Source: Glandiceps talaboti
Lineage: Eukaryota > Hemichordata > Enteropneusta > Spengelidae
Length of the DNA stretch: 64,000 bases
Assembly: GCF_964340395.1 (NCBI RefSeq)
Contig: NC_135561.1
Coordinates: forward strand, 13,497,961-13,561,960
Direction of reading: 5' to 3'
In this document: positions 23,708 through 37,559 of the stretch, in pieces
How positions within the stretch are numbered: position 1 is the first letter of the stretch
Layout of the letters: the number at the start of each line of letters is the position of its first letter
Notes under the pieces: model-generated
Databases searched by the model: none
The model's input: the letters and a program-made list of their open reading frames with translations, nothing else
What the model was told of the DNA's origin: nothing
Made by a program: the position numbers and the translations under genes

Positions 23708-26700
23708 ATTTCAGTCAATAGAACTCAACAACTTTTTTCTTGTATAAAATGATGATTTGGCTCCTCTTTCCCTTTGGAAGACAATTCAATAGCAGCATGT
23801 ATATTTCTGAAGGTCAAGTTAAACTTATTTATGTTTGCTTATCGTGAGGCCTGACTTTGGACAGTAGAGTATGCCTGGCTTGGACATAGCTTCTGTAACT
23901 TGTGAGTTCGAGTATCTGCTGGGGTCGGAACATTACTGGTGAACCGGGTTTATTTTCATTTGAGTAGGCTCTGCCTAATAAAGGCTTGAATACCACAACT
24001 ACTCTTAATTTAAAATATAATATTGTTATCATCTAATTGCCCTTTTTAACAAACTTGCCCAGTTTTGTCTTTTTCATTCGTGTGTATTCCGTCGTTTACA
24101 TATCTTGTGAGCTGTAGCGAACCACGCTTGATCGCCAGCCTGCCTGTCGCGGCTATTGTTCATATTTGTATTCTATGTTTGAGATATCGCAAGACTACCG
24201 ATATGTTGTCCATGCTATCAACCGACGACGAAGTCTGAGGTTGATATCATGTACAACATCTAGTTACTCACACGGTATTTTAACATACACACAAAGTGAG
24301 AAAACAGGTCATTTCTTAGTTGGTACAACAATTAATACTTTACGAAAATATTATTGAATAAGCTTGGATTAGACAGGCTGGTGACCCATTGCTGAGTCGA
24401 GTTTAAACGAGAGAAATGGTCCGAGATATGTTGACTGGCGTTTTTAACCCTTAAGGCAAAGCAAATGAAAACCGTGTGCCTGGAATTATACGAAGGTTCA
24501 TTACAGTCAACAGGTAAGTTGTGTCTTGGAGTAATTCACTTGTTGAGTAACTTCCTAGTGATAAACTGGTAAAAATTTGAATTGAGTTGGTGTGTTTGAC
24601 AAGCAATACTTTGATATATTTTCACCTGTCGCGAAATGTGTGATTGTGTGAAACAAGCCAATTAATTTATAGAGAACCAAAGACAACGGTACCCAGGATT
24701 ACACAAGAAATAATTTAATCGTGTTAAACTTGCAATGAAAAGATGTGGCACTTGGAACTAGCTACCTGCTTGAAATTCTATTACAAATAATTATATGATA
24801 TATAACATACGGCATATGTATGCGAAATGACCGATGTTTATTTATGCCGTGTAATATGTTGGTAACACTAATTGGAAAGTGATATTGAAAGTAAACTACA
24901 TATTCCACGAAAGGTTAGTTATTTGATGGTTGCACTCTGACAAATGTTTTATACGACAAAATAAAATTCTTCAGGTGCTGGTTTGAATGCCTTCTTTTTT
25001 CGATGGTAGATCAGTTTACCAGTCTGAGGGACAGCAAAGGGATGATATCATGACCGTACCAACTCAGTGGGAAAATCGAGACACGATGGCAGAGATGGCC
25101 CGATACGAAGTTACACGTATATGTATCCTATACTATTGAGAGATTGGATGGTTGTATATATCGTCTCCCCCCCACCCCACAAAATAAATATACATCACCC
25201 AAGTGTGGAGTTACCCTCGAAAATATCAACCTCTGAAGCTATTACTCTAAATATATATAAAGATATATAATATATATAATAATATATAATATATATTATA
25301 ATGAAAGATTCTTTCAGTACTCTTGTTCCGAGTCAATAGATGCATATAAGATTTTAAGATAATTTATAATGTCTATTTAACACATCGGAAACAAATCCAA
25401 AACAAGCCTCATATCAACTCATCATATAATATAATATACAGCGTCCTAATCAGTATTGAATTGAATGATAAAAATACCATTTCTGCGGTAATCTTAAACA
25501 TCGGCAACATACTTTGCAAAATTTTGAAAGTTGAAATATACATTACTGTGAGTGATATTTAATTGGCCATATACTCATATCCCAAATTTGTATCAATTGA
25601 CTTATCAAACAAGAATCCATATTCGCTTTTGTGCATTGTTAATTTACTGGCGTCAAGCCTGAATGCGCTATATTGAAAAACGTCATCATCTTAACATAAG
25701 TCAATAATATTCCTGCATATATGTTTACAGTAGATACATTTTCACATTGTTTGTCATACTATGTTTTAGTTGTGTAATACAAATTTTCATCTAGTTTAAT
25801 GCAATGCTCTTTCTTTTCACATGCGTATCGGTAAACGTATGCATACTATCGTTAAAAATTGAATAGCTAGCATTTCAGTCAACAGAACTCAACACAAAGT
25901 GTGTTTAAAACGATGATGTGACTCCTGTTTTCGTTTGGAAGACAATTTGATATCAGCATGTATATTTCTGAAGCTCAAGTGAAACACATATGTGTTTGCT
26001 TATCGTGACGCGGGACTGTGGACAGTAGGGTATACCTGGCTTGGACATAGTTTCTGTAACTTGTGTGTATCTGCTGGGTTCGGAACATTACTGGTGAACC
26101 GGGTGTACTTTCTTTTTAGTAGGATTTGCCTGATAAGGGCGTGAAATATGTCACATTGTTATCACTTACTTGTCGTTTTTACAAGTTTGCCAAGTTTTAA
26201 CTTTTTCATTCATGTTTATACTGTCTTTTACGTTTCTTCTGAGCTGTAGGGAACCATGTTTGATCGCCAGTCTGCCTGGCGCGGCTATTGTTCACTTTCT
26301 ATGTGTGAGATACCGCAAGACTACCGAGATGTTGTTTACGATATCAACCGACGCGGCGACGACGTCAGAGGTTAATACCATGTACATCATCTTGTTACTC
26401 ACGCAATATTGTAACATACACACAAAGTGGGAAAAACAAGTGACTCTTTAAGTTGGGATAACAGTACTTCCAAAGTCTGCCTCAAGATCAAATACACGTG
26501 ACTTTGCAAAGACTGATTACAGCCTGGCCGGGGCCCTGCTAAATGGCTTCACTGTATGTATGATAAGGATTCCCCTGCCTGTTAGACTAAACAAGATAAT
26601 TCTGAATTGCCATTACGTTGAACGACCCGATTCGTTCAATTCAAAGTCCACAGCAGTACCGACGTAAGATAGAATAAGGTGTGAATATAAAAAAATCATC

Positions 26701-28945
26701 TTACCTAGTTCTTGAAATACGAAGAGCAAAACGGTTGCCTTGTATTGTCGAAATGAAGAAATCTCCCGCACAACAAAAGCCTCCTTCTTCAATATTGAAC
26801 TTGAAGTGTCCGGATCAGAAATGAAAATTTTGTTGAACTTCACGATACGTTTCTCCGGAAATTAACCAACGGGTTTTGATACAGTGAATAATTGCTCTAA
26901 AGCAGTAACACTGTATGTAGTCGGTTGTCTGCTAGATTAAGGTGTTAGTGTTGCCCTATTAATAAAGGATGTATCACGTGCTTTGTAGCTAATCATTTAA
27001 CTAAGTGATATTCGCAATTACGTTCATGACATATCGCATGTATCAATCATCCGTAACACATACTGTTGACTTAAAGTGGCACGAACTGAGTTCATACAGT
27101 TTTTTCGCAGGTGAAAATACCAACATAAAGCCACAACTAAACTACTCCAGTGTAATAGTATTGTCAATGCATGCCTTCTATATTATTAATCAATTGTCTT
27201 CTGGCATTGTTAGCAGAGTTAATTGCATCGTAAGGATGTCATCGGAGCGTTTATTATATGATATATCTTACTACTAGCTTTGAGTTCAGTCAATTGCAAT
27301 AAATGGTTAAGTGTACTTCAGCAAGTACAGTTCTATGAGTACATTTCAAGTCTCACCTATATAATACAACAACATACAAACTTGCACTCAACTCGATTGA
27401 AGTGAAAGCCAGGTGCCGGCCACATAGACGGAGTGGCGATTATTCAAGAAAACAATTACAAACAAGGTTCGATTACAATGAACAAGTAAATACTTCCCGA
27501 ACTGCTAACCGACAGTTGCTATGGTAACGACTACATACGTAAATCTAGTGATATAATTACAGGAGGTTGACAGTCTTATGGTTAGTAGTTGTATACCGTT
27601 GGGATGCAAAACACACAAAAAGAACCCTCCGACTTGCACAATCGCCGCCAAGGAAAAACCAGAATGATGTAAAAAACCTTGTATATTAAGGTAAACAAAA
27701 TTCTCTGGAAACCTGTGTCCGTGGCCTTGCGACTTGTAGCGGGTGGAGAATGTCGGACCTCATTCGATTTTACATAGATCTACGCAATATAATAAAATAC
27801 ATGAAAGTACACAGTACAAAAATTAGAACTGGAACGTCGAAGGGATACAGAATGAAATGTGTCCATCTACGAAGAGAGCACTGACTAGACTGCCAGTTCG
27901 TCCTAAACCAACGCCCAACACACATGGTCACTCCACACGTGGCCGTCACCTTTAAGCCTCTATTTGCTCAATGTCAATATTATATTTAGGCGAAACGTTG
28001 AGACATTAATTTACCGCTATACTACGTACCGCGGGAAATACTAAATATACAGCAAAAAGTACGCCCTAAACAGTATAAACTCATTTTGTGCCCCTTTAAA
28101 TCTAGACATAATTGCAGACATGTGTCACGATGGGGATTCCTCCTTTTGCGTCTGTAAGGGGCAGACTGAAATTCCTTTGTAAAGCCGGAATGCAATATTT
28201 AGTGTATTTATATCGAAAAGAAGATATCCTGTGAATAATGTTGACTAACAAGGCATCAAACCACCAGATTCATAAACGAAAAGATATTGTGTTCCTCTTC
28301 AAAGCTTGGTTTCTAGTTCTGTGAAGAAAACCAAGCTCTGTCATACTATAAAAGACAGCAGTTATTGTCATGTGAAGGTGTCCTCTTGTAATGGAATGGT
28401 ATGAATATATCAAGTTCGGCCAGCTGTTGAACTCTGGTGAACACTGGTTGTTATATTTCTGTTTTCCGTTTACTTCATTGAAGCGTGTAAATGTATATTT
28501 AAGCGATAAACCACCCCCTGGGGATGGTATACCACTCGGTTTTGACCAGTGAACTCAATATATGCACTCGCTATCGCTCGTGCATATATTTCGTGGTATA
28601 TTTCGTGCATATATTTCCCACTGAATATCGTGAGTGGTTTACCCAGTCCTAACCAGGAAAATGTTTGTGCTATCCACTAAACCAACAATTCATTTTGATG
28701 TGCACAGTGTGTGTTACCTAGAAAATACTATAAAACATGCATTGCCCATTCCCCCACAATTCCATGTTTTCCCCTCCCACTGTATCAAAATCAGGATCTC
28801 CCTGCCACAATTCTTCTTCTTTTATTCCCCTACCACTACGGATCGAATAAAATTGCCTGTTTACTAAAACAACTATTTGCAAGGACAGCTTGAAGTTCGT
28901 TGACTGCACCTATAATTTTCTAGTCCGGATTTTAACCGTGCGTAG
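23577..28945. repeat. Segmental duplication copy C (complete 5.37-kb unit)
   Basis: Order: (TGTC)n (23621-23707), alpha, a 588-bp block absent from A and B (25009-25596), beta, gamma. Copy D follows head-to-tail, 5369-5370 bp away, with only scattered single-base differences such as AAAAAC/AAAAC in the run near 28733 and GAAGCT/GAATCT at 25227/30607. Near identity implies very recent duplication or ongoing homogenisation. Confidence 0.93.
26256..26375 (+). CDS. 39-codon small ORF in beta segment, copy C (candidate)
   Basis: Same small ORF as at 15383-15502, 5370 bp from the copy B version. Confidence 0.22.
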   Translation: MFDRQSAWRGYCSLSMCEIPQDYRDVVYDINRRGDDVRG

Positions 28946-28991
28946 GAACGGATGATATACGAGTTTTGACTGGCCTGTCTATTTCTTTATC

Positions 28992-29076
<85 letters not shown>

Positions 29077-32000
29077 ATTTCAGTCAATAGAACTCAACAA
29101 CTTTTTTCTTGTATAAAATGATGATTTGGCTCCTCTTTCCCTTTGGAAGACAATTCAATAGCAGCATGTATATTTCTGAAGGTCAAGTTAAACTTATTTA
29201 TGTTTGCTTATCGTGAGGCCTGACTTTGGACAGTAGAGTATGCCTGGCTTGGACATAGCTTCTGTAACTTGTGAGTTCGAGTATCTGCTGGGGTCGGAAC
29301 ATTACTGGTGAACCGGGTTTATTTTCATTTGAGTAGGCTCTGCCTAATAAAGGCTTGAATACCACAACTACTCTTAATTTAAAATATAATATTGTTATCA
29401 TCTAATTGCCCTTTTTAACAAACTTGCCCAGTTTTGTCTTTTTCATTCGTGTGTATTCCGTCGTTTACATATCTTGTGAGCTGTAGCGAACCACGCTTGA
29501 TCGCCAGCCTGCCTGTCGCGGCTATTGTTCATATTTGTATTCTATGTTTGAGATATCGCAAGACTACCGATATGTTGTCCATGCTATCAACCGACGACGA
29601 AGTCTGAGGTTGATATCATGTACAACATCTAGTTACTCACACGGTATTTTAACATACACACAAAGTGAGAAAACAGGTCATTTCTTAGTTGGTACAACAA
29701 TTAATACTTTACGAAAATATTATTGAATAAGCTTGGATTAGACAGGCTGGTGACCCATTGCTGAGTCGAGTTTAAACGAGAGAAATGGTCCGAGATATGT
29801 TGACTGGCGTTTTTAACCCTTAAGGCAAAGCAAATGAAAACCGTGTGCCTGGAATTATACGAAGGTTCATTACAGTCAACAGGTAAGTTGTGTCTTGGAG
29901 TAATTCACTTGTTGAGTAACTTCCTAGTGATAAACTGGTAAAAATTTGAATTGAGTTGGTGTGTTTGACAAGCAATACTTTGATATATTTTCACCTGTCG
30001 CGAAATGTGTGATTGTGTGAAACAAGCCAATTAATTTATAGAGAACCAAAGACAACGGTACCCAGGATTACACAAGAAATAATTTAATCGTGTTAAACTT
30101 GCAATGAAAAGATGTGGCACTTGGAACTAGCTACCTGCTTGAAATTCTATTACAAATAATTATATGATATATAACATACGGCATATGTATGCGAAATGAC
30201 CGATGTTTATTTATGCCGTGTAATATGTTGGTAACACTAATTGGAAAGTGATATTGAAAGTAAACTACATATTCCACGAAAGGTTAGTTATTTGATGGTT
30301 GCACTCTGACAAATGTTTTATACGACAAAATAAAATTCTTCAGGTGCTGGTTTGAATGCCTTCTTTTTTCGATGGTAGATCAGTTTACCAGTCTGAGGGA
30401 CAGCAAAGGGATGATATCATGACCGTACCAACTCAGTGGGAAAATCGAGACACGATGGCAGAGATGGCCCGATACGAAGTTACACGTATATGTATCCTAT
30501 ACTATTGAGAGATTGGATGGTTGTATATATCGTCTCCCCCCCCACCCCACAAAATAAATATACATCACCCAAGTGTGGAGTTACCCTCGAAAATATCAAC
30601 CTCTGAATCTATTACTCTAAATATATATAAAGATATATAATATATATAATAATATATAATATATATTATAATGAAAGATTCTTTCAATACTCTTGTTCCG
30701 AGTCAATAGATGCATATAAGATTTTAAGATAATTTATAATGTCTATTTAACACATCGGAAACAAATCCAAAACAAGCCTCATATCAACTCATCATATAAT
30801 ATAATATACAGCGTCCTAATCAGTATTGAATTGAATGATAAAAATACCATTTCTGCGGTAATCTTAAACATCGGCAACATACTTTGCAAAATTTTGAAAG
30901 TTGAAATATACATTACTGTGAGTGATATTTAATTGGCCATATACTCATATCCCAAATTTGTATCAATTGACTTATCAAACAAGAATCCATATTCGCTTTT
31001 GTGCATTGTTAATTTACTGGCGTCAAGCCTGAATGCGCTATATTGAAAAACGTCATCATCTTAACATAAGTCAATAATATTCCTGCATATATGTTTACAG
31101 TAGATACATTTTCACATTGTTTGTCATACTATGTTTTAGTTGTGTAATACAAATTTTCATCTAGTTTAATGCAATGCTCTTTCTTTTCACATGCGTATCG
31201 GTAAACGTATGCATACTATCGTTAAAAATTGAATAGCTAGCATTTCAGTCAACAGAACTCAACACAAAGTGTGTTTAAAACGATGATGTGACTCCTGTTT
31301 TCGTTTGGAAGACAATTTGATATCAGCATGTATATTTCTGAAGCTCAAGTGAAACACATATGTGTTTGCTTATCGTGACGCGGGACTGTGGACAGTAGGG
31401 TATACCTGGCTTGGACATAGTTTCTGTAACTTGTGTGTATCTGCTGGGTTCGGAACATTACTGGTGAACCGGGTGTACTTTCTTTTTAGTAGGATTTGCC
31501 TGATAAGGGCGTGAAATATGTCACATTGTTATCACTTACTTGTCGTTTTTACAAGTTTGCCAAGTTTTAACTTTTTCATTCATGTTTATACTGTCTTTTA
31601 CGTTTCTTCTGAGCTGTAGGGAACCATGTTTGATCGCCAGTCTGCCTGGCGCGGCTATTGTTCACTTTCTATGTGTGAGATACCGCAAGACTACCGAGAT
31701 GTTGTTTACGATATCAACCGACGCGGCGACGACGTCAGAGGTTAATACCATGTACATCATCTTGTTACTCACGCAATATTGTAACATACACACAAAGTGG
31801 GAAAAACAAGTGACTCTTTAAGTTGGGATAACAGTACTTCCAAAGTCTGCCTCAAGATCAAATACACGTGACTTTGCAAAGACTGATTACAGCCTGGCCG
31901 GGGCCCTGCTAAATGGCTTCACTGTATGTATGATAAGGATTCCCCTGCCTGTTAGACTAAACAAGATAATTCTGAATTGCCATTACGTTGAACGACCCGA

Positions 32001-33890
32001 TTCGTTCAATTCAAAGTCCACAGCAGTACCGACGTAAGATAGAATAAGGTGTGAATATAAAAAAATCATCTTACCTAGTTCTTGAAATACGAAGAGCAAA
32101 ACGGTTGCCTTGTATTGTCGAAATGAAGAAATCTCCCGCACAACAAAAGCCTCCTTCTTCAATATTGAACTTGAAGTGTCCGGATCAGAAATGAAAATTT
32201 TGTTGAACTTCACGATACGTTTCTCCGGAAATTAACCAACGGGTTTTGATACAGTGAATAATTGCTCTAAAGCAGTAACACTGTATGTAGTCGGTTGTCT
32301 GCTAGATTAAGGTGTTAGTGTTGCCCTATTAATAAAGGATGTATCACGTGCTTTGTAGCTAATCATTTAACTAAGTGATATTCGCAATTACGTTCATGAC
32401 ATATCGCATGTATCAATCATCCGTAACACATACTGTTGACTTAAAGTGGCACGAACTGAGTTCATACAGTTTTTTCGCAGGTGAAAATACCAACATAAAG
32501 CCACAACTAAACTACTCCAGTGTAATAGTATTGTCAATGCATGCCTTCTATATTATTAATCAATTGTCTTCTGGCATTGTTAGCAGAGTTAATTGCATCG
32601 TAAGGATGTCATCGGAGCGTTTATTATATGATATATCTTACTACTAGCTTTGAGTTCAGTCAATTGCAATAAATGGTTAAGTGTACTTCAGCAAGTACAG
32701 TTCTATGAGTACATTTCAAGTCTCACCTATATAATACAACAACATACAAACTTGCACTCAACTCGATTGAAGTGAAAGCCAGGTGCCGGCCACATAGACG
32801 GAGTGGCGATTATTCAAGAAAACAATTACAAACAAGGTTCGATTACAATGAACAAGTAAATACTTCCCGAACTGCTAACCGACAGTTGCTATGGTAACGA
32901 CTACATACGTAAATCTAGTGATATAATTACAGGAGGTTGACAGTCTTATGGTTAGTAGTTGTATACCGTTGGGATGCAAAACACACAAAAAGAACCCTCC
33001 GACTTGCACAATCGCCGCCAAGGAAAAACCAGAATGATGTAAAAAACCTTGTATATTAAGGTAAACAAAATTCTCTGGAAACCTGTGTCCGTGGCCTTGC
33101 GACTTGTAGCGGGTGGAGAATGTCGGACCTCATTCGATTTTACATAGATCTACGCAATATAATAAAATACATGAAAGTACACAGTACAAAAATTAGAACT
33201 GGAACGTCGAAGGGATACAGAATGAAATGTGTCCATCTACGAAGAGAGCACTGACTAGACTGCCAGTTCGTCCTAAACCAACGCCCAACACACATGGTCA
33301 CTCCACACGTGGCCGTCACCTTTAAGCCTCTATTTGCTCAATGTCAATATTAAATTTAGGCGAAACGTTGAGACATTAATTTACCGCTATACTACGTACC
33401 GCGGGAAATACTAAATATACAGCAAAAAGTACGCCCTAAACAGTATAAACTCATTTTGTGCCCCTTTAAATCTAGACATAATTGCAGACATGTGTCACGA
33501 TGGGGATTCCTCCTTTTGCGTCTGTAAGGGGCAGACTGAAATTCCTTTATAAAGCCGGAATGCAATATTTAGTGTATTTATATCGAAAAGAAGATATCCT
33601 GTGAATAATGTTGACTAACAAGGCATCAAACCACCAGATTCATAAACGAAAAGATATTGTGTTCCTCTTCAAAGCTTGGTTTCTAGTTCTGTGAAGAAAA
33701 CCAAGCTCTGTCATACTATAAAAGACAGCAGTTATTGTCATGTGAAGGTGTCCTCTTGTAATGGAATGGTATGAATATATCAAGTTCGGCCAGCTGTTGA
33801 ACTCTGGTGAACACTGGTTGCTATATTTCTGTTTTCCGTTTACTTCATTGAAGCGTGTAAATGTATATTTAAGCAATAAACCACCCCCTG
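28946..33890. repeat. Segmental duplication copy D
   Basis: Second complete unit, head-to-tail with C. It runs (TGTC)n (28993-29077), alpha, 588-bp block (about 30378-30966), beta and gamma, and ends inside the palindrome at 33872-34015, after which unique sequence begins. Confidence 0.93.
31626..31745 (+). CDS. 39-codon small ORF in beta segment, copy D (candidate)
   Basis: Same small ORF as at 15383-15502, 5370 bp from the copy C version. Confidence 0.22.
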   Translation: MFDRQSAWRGYCSLSMCEIPQDYRDVVYDINRRGDDVRG

Positions 33891-34015
33891 GGGATGGTAT
33901 ACCAAGAGGTTTTGACCAGTGAACTCAATATATGCACGAGCGATAGCGAGTGCATATATTGAGTTCACTGGTCAAAACCGAGTGGTATACCATCCCCAGG
34001 GGGTGGTTTATCGCT
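33872..34015. repeat. 144-bp near-perfect palindrome ending the array
   Basis: Arms of about 65 bp run from AGCAATAAACCACCCCCTGG to its complement CCAGGGGGTGGTTTATCGCT with only a few mismatches. The loop region GCACGAGCGATAGCGAGTGC is the exact reverse complement of the loop in copies B and C. It looks like a foldback element at the duplication boundary. Confidence 0.9.
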
Positions 34016-34969
34016 ATTATATTATACTAGTATATTGAAAATATCGGAAACAAGATAAGAACTAACGTTTTCTCGTTTCATATGCGCCTCTGTGTCTAAT
34101 TTGCATAACAATAACGCTGCTTTTCAAGACAGCTGATCTTGGCCTCAATATGAACGTCGTGCAGCGACTGGATTTATTTTATCTGCTCGTCGTTTCTAGG
34201 GATAATCTGTACATTGATCGGCTCATTAAAAGTGCACAGTGATGAATAAACAACCTGTTTGACTCAAGGTATAAACTTGAAGTGGTTTATTGAATACAGC
34301 GTGCTTCGATCGTTCCCGGCCGAATTCGTGACTCGGTGAAGTGATAGACAGGTTGATATTTACAATGTATTTATATTACTGGAAGTTACGTCAGTAGATT
34401 TTCGGGTTCGAGGATTTCCCTCTCGGATTGATGACTGATACTCTAGGACAGGATCCCAGACAAATTTCTATTTAGATTAATGGTAAGTCGGCCAGTGTAA
34501 GCTCTTTCACTTGCTTCATTTTTATGACAGGACAGGACAGCTCACCAATGTTTCCACCTCAGCTGGCCGCGCCGAGGCTGGGACCGATCTCGTGCATGCC
34601 TAGCGCCTTGACCTTAGTACATGTAGTAGGCGATGATTTGAACAAATACGCGATGACTGGGTTGCTTTCGAAATTTCCTTCATAATTTCTCATAAAATAT
34701 TGTCTCATTGAGAGAAAATCCTCCTCTGACAATTCGAAGAGTTCACTATCAGTATCACGGCGGACTACAACTCAACGCTCGTAGACGAACAAAATTTGGA
34801 CGCGTGCCAGCAGTGCATTATCGTACCAGCAGTGCATTATCACTCGTTTTAGACGCGCTAGTTCGATGTCTAGACCAATCAGATCCCTCGATTTCCACCA
34901 TCAATATACTGGTATAATATAATTAGATATTTTCCCCAATACATTTCTTCATTCATCCAAGACAAACAC
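34016..34969. other. Intergenic, no gene recognised
   Basis: No credible exon. A 17-bp direct duplication ACCAGCAGTGCATTATC occurs within 34804-34841. The 69-codon plus-strand frame at 34708-34917 resembles nothing known. Confidence 0.5.
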
Positions 34970-36035
34970 GAATGACCTGGGGGCCACGATGCATGCCTGA
35001 CTTCAGGCAATTGTCCCAAATTCTTGGAAGTTGGTAATGTCCGCCATCACGGTTCAAGGATGGTTTTAAAGTCCGAATATGAATCGCTTCCTTATTCCCA
35101 CGCCTAAATCAGTCCGACTCACGATCCAAGACTGTAACATTGTCAGGGTCAAATGAATGAATAAGCTGGCTGATCCTTGTGTAGATGTCTGGAGACCTCC
35201 GATGATGTGCAGCTCGGCCTACGTTGTTCACTTATTCTGGCTTTCAGAGTCCTCTCCGTTTCCTCAATATATTCCGCTTCACATTTTTGATCCTCACCAC
35301 TGCCCCTACACTTGATGTGATACACTGGTCCATAGACCTGACTTGGTGGGGTAGGGTCCTTACGTCGTACCAGCAACTGCCTCAAGGTGTTAGTGCGTTT
35401 ATGATGTAAGGTGATACCATACACCTTGAATATGCGGGCTAGGTTCTCAGATATTCTCCTTACATAGGGTGCACCCACCGAAACTTTATGTCTTGAAGGT
35501 TCAGACTGTATCTGTGTAGATGTCGTTTTGGTCGATTGTGGTTTGCCGTTGACCCTACTGACCCACTTTGGGTATCTGCAGTTAGGAAGGGCTCTGCTTA
35601 CATGTTCCAGCTCCCTAATGCGGTTGTCCGTGTTAAACACTATACTCTCTGGCTCTGTAGTGTAGAGTCCAGACTACCCTTCGCTTGTGTTGTAACGGAT
35701 GGTTCGAGTAGAAATGGAGATACTGGTCAGTATGGGTGGGTTTTTCTATACACACTAATTGATAGATGGCCATTGGGGTCTCGAATAGTAATGGTGTCAA
35801 GGAATGATAATGTGTTGTCTACCTTTTCTTCTGCGGTGAACTTGATATGAGGGGCAATACTGTTGAGATGGTTGGTAAATTCAACAGTATACAGTTTCTT
35901 GATCTCAGAATGTACACCACCCACATACCGAAACCACCACCACCCTGAAGGGTGGGGAGCAGTGGACAATGCATTTTGTTCAAAGTCCTCAATATACAAG
36001 TTGCAAACTATAGGGGACACTAACAGTGTTTAAAT
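34970..36035 (-). pseudogene. Penelope-like retroelement relic (RT end + GIY-YIG endonuclease)
   Basis: Minus-strand pieces in order: SPIVCNLYIEDFE, RYVGG where reverse transcriptase normally has [22 protein letters not shown]; then, in shifted frames, [12 protein letters not shown] and the GIY-YIG region (GPVYHIKC, YIEETERTLKARISE, RRPSCTSSEVSRH); then, shifted again, NVTVLDRESD, a stop where Trp is usual, FRRGNKEAIHIRTL and LNRDGG. These are family motifs of Penelope-like elements. At least three frame changes, a stop, loss of the catalytic aspartates and 5' truncation near 36035 mark it as dead. Confidence 0.85.
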
Positions 36036-37308
36036 GTAATATCCAGGGTACAGTCAGATAACAGCAATTCCCCTGAGTAGCACACGTCATCTCCCTATCC
36101 ATACAAAAGAATGGCATAATGAAGAGGTATGGTGTATCTCTGAACCAGACATGTCTTGTTTTAATGACGAGTTACCTGCCACATGTAGTTCAAGAGACTC
36201 GCATGGTTGGCTTTTAATCTAACTATCCTAATCTTTATAACCCAGATGTGGGTTTTGCAGACCTCAGCTATATGGCAGAAAGGTTCAACTTTAGGAAACC
36301 CTGTATGCCATACTACTGAGTTCCACAAAACCATATTTTGGGCCATAAATATACCCTATGTAGCATTTACTGGCACAAAAACCTTTCTTGAATCTCTAAA
36401 CCACGTAGGTTGTATGGTAAACATTATTATAAGTGCAAAATCAAGTCAGTAAGAAAAGATTCAATCGACAGATGCGTCAAATAAAAGTGTGCCAGGGTCT
36501 GATACGTAAAAGTAGTTCACAGGTTCATTGCATGCACTCTTACATTGGAAATGATATTGGGTGCATGCTAATTCCTATTATTACATATGTACAAGCTTAA
36601 TTGCACCATTGTGTGAGTATGCTAGTGGTATTTTCACTGCAGTGTAGTCATACTGAACACACCATTGCATACCTGCATGGAATTGATAGGCAAATGAGGA
36701 CATGGTCATTCGTTGTACGTGAAAGCTGTTTCAGATAAACATACAAATGTATAACAGAACCCCATTTCGCTTGAGTTCCAGTGGGGTATTTGCACTCATC
36801 TTTGCAGTGATTTCTGCTGCAACTTCCTTCACTGTGCATGTGAAAATCCAGCCGCAATGGACATTGCAAGCACTCATGCAAATACCTCGAGAACGCAGTA
36901 CACCGCTGAGGTACCTGGTCACAACATAGTAATAATGAATACATTGAACAACTAAGACAAAATGCAGGGTTTGCTGTCCATGCAGGGTTTGCTGTCACTT
37001 CTGAAGAACAGATTAGAAAGCGGACAAAAATAGAAATCTACTGGTAACTAGAAATATTGAAGAATGGTTAGCAAATTATCTCATGGAGCAATATTAAAGA
37101 AAGGTACGTTTTGCAATACGTTTTTAAAAAATAATGTGTATGTGTATTTAAGTTTTAAAAACAAGTTATGTATATGCTTTAAAATTGAACATAAATATAC
37201 ATGTGTTATTTTGTAAGATTATATAGTTGGGTTTTGTCAGTCTGTGAAATTATAGTTTTATTTGTTTGTAAATGGAACATGGCCACATACCATCATATAT
37301 GTGTGTGT
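36036..37308. other. Unassigned region, no gene recognised
   Basis: Frames of 60-116 codons occur on both strands (e.g. minus 36648-36998) but lack recognisable motifs and overlap one another. A short direct duplication (TGCAGGGTTTGCTGTC twice) lies at 36962-36995. Confidence 0.4.
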
Positions 37309-37421
37309 ACATACATACATACATACATGCATACATACATACATACATACATACATAAATACATACATACATACATACATACATACATACATACATACAT
37401 ACATACATACATACATACATA
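37309..37421. repeat. (ACAT)n microsatellite
   Basis: About 27 units with rare interruptions; a second (ACAT)n block lies at 37507-37555. Confidence 0.95.
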
Positions 37422-37525
37422 ATCAAAGTAAGTTGGTTGGAACTTGAGGTGCTTAGTTTTTACTCCGAGTTTCACGCTCAATGATCGCAGTTTGACACTA
37501 TTTACTACATACATACATACATACA

Positions 37526-37559
<34 letters not shown>

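Noticed and set aside
36648-36998. 116-codon minus-strand frame with many cysteines
   Set aside because: No motif, overlaps other frames on both strands, includes a direct duplication at its start, and shows no splice or start context.
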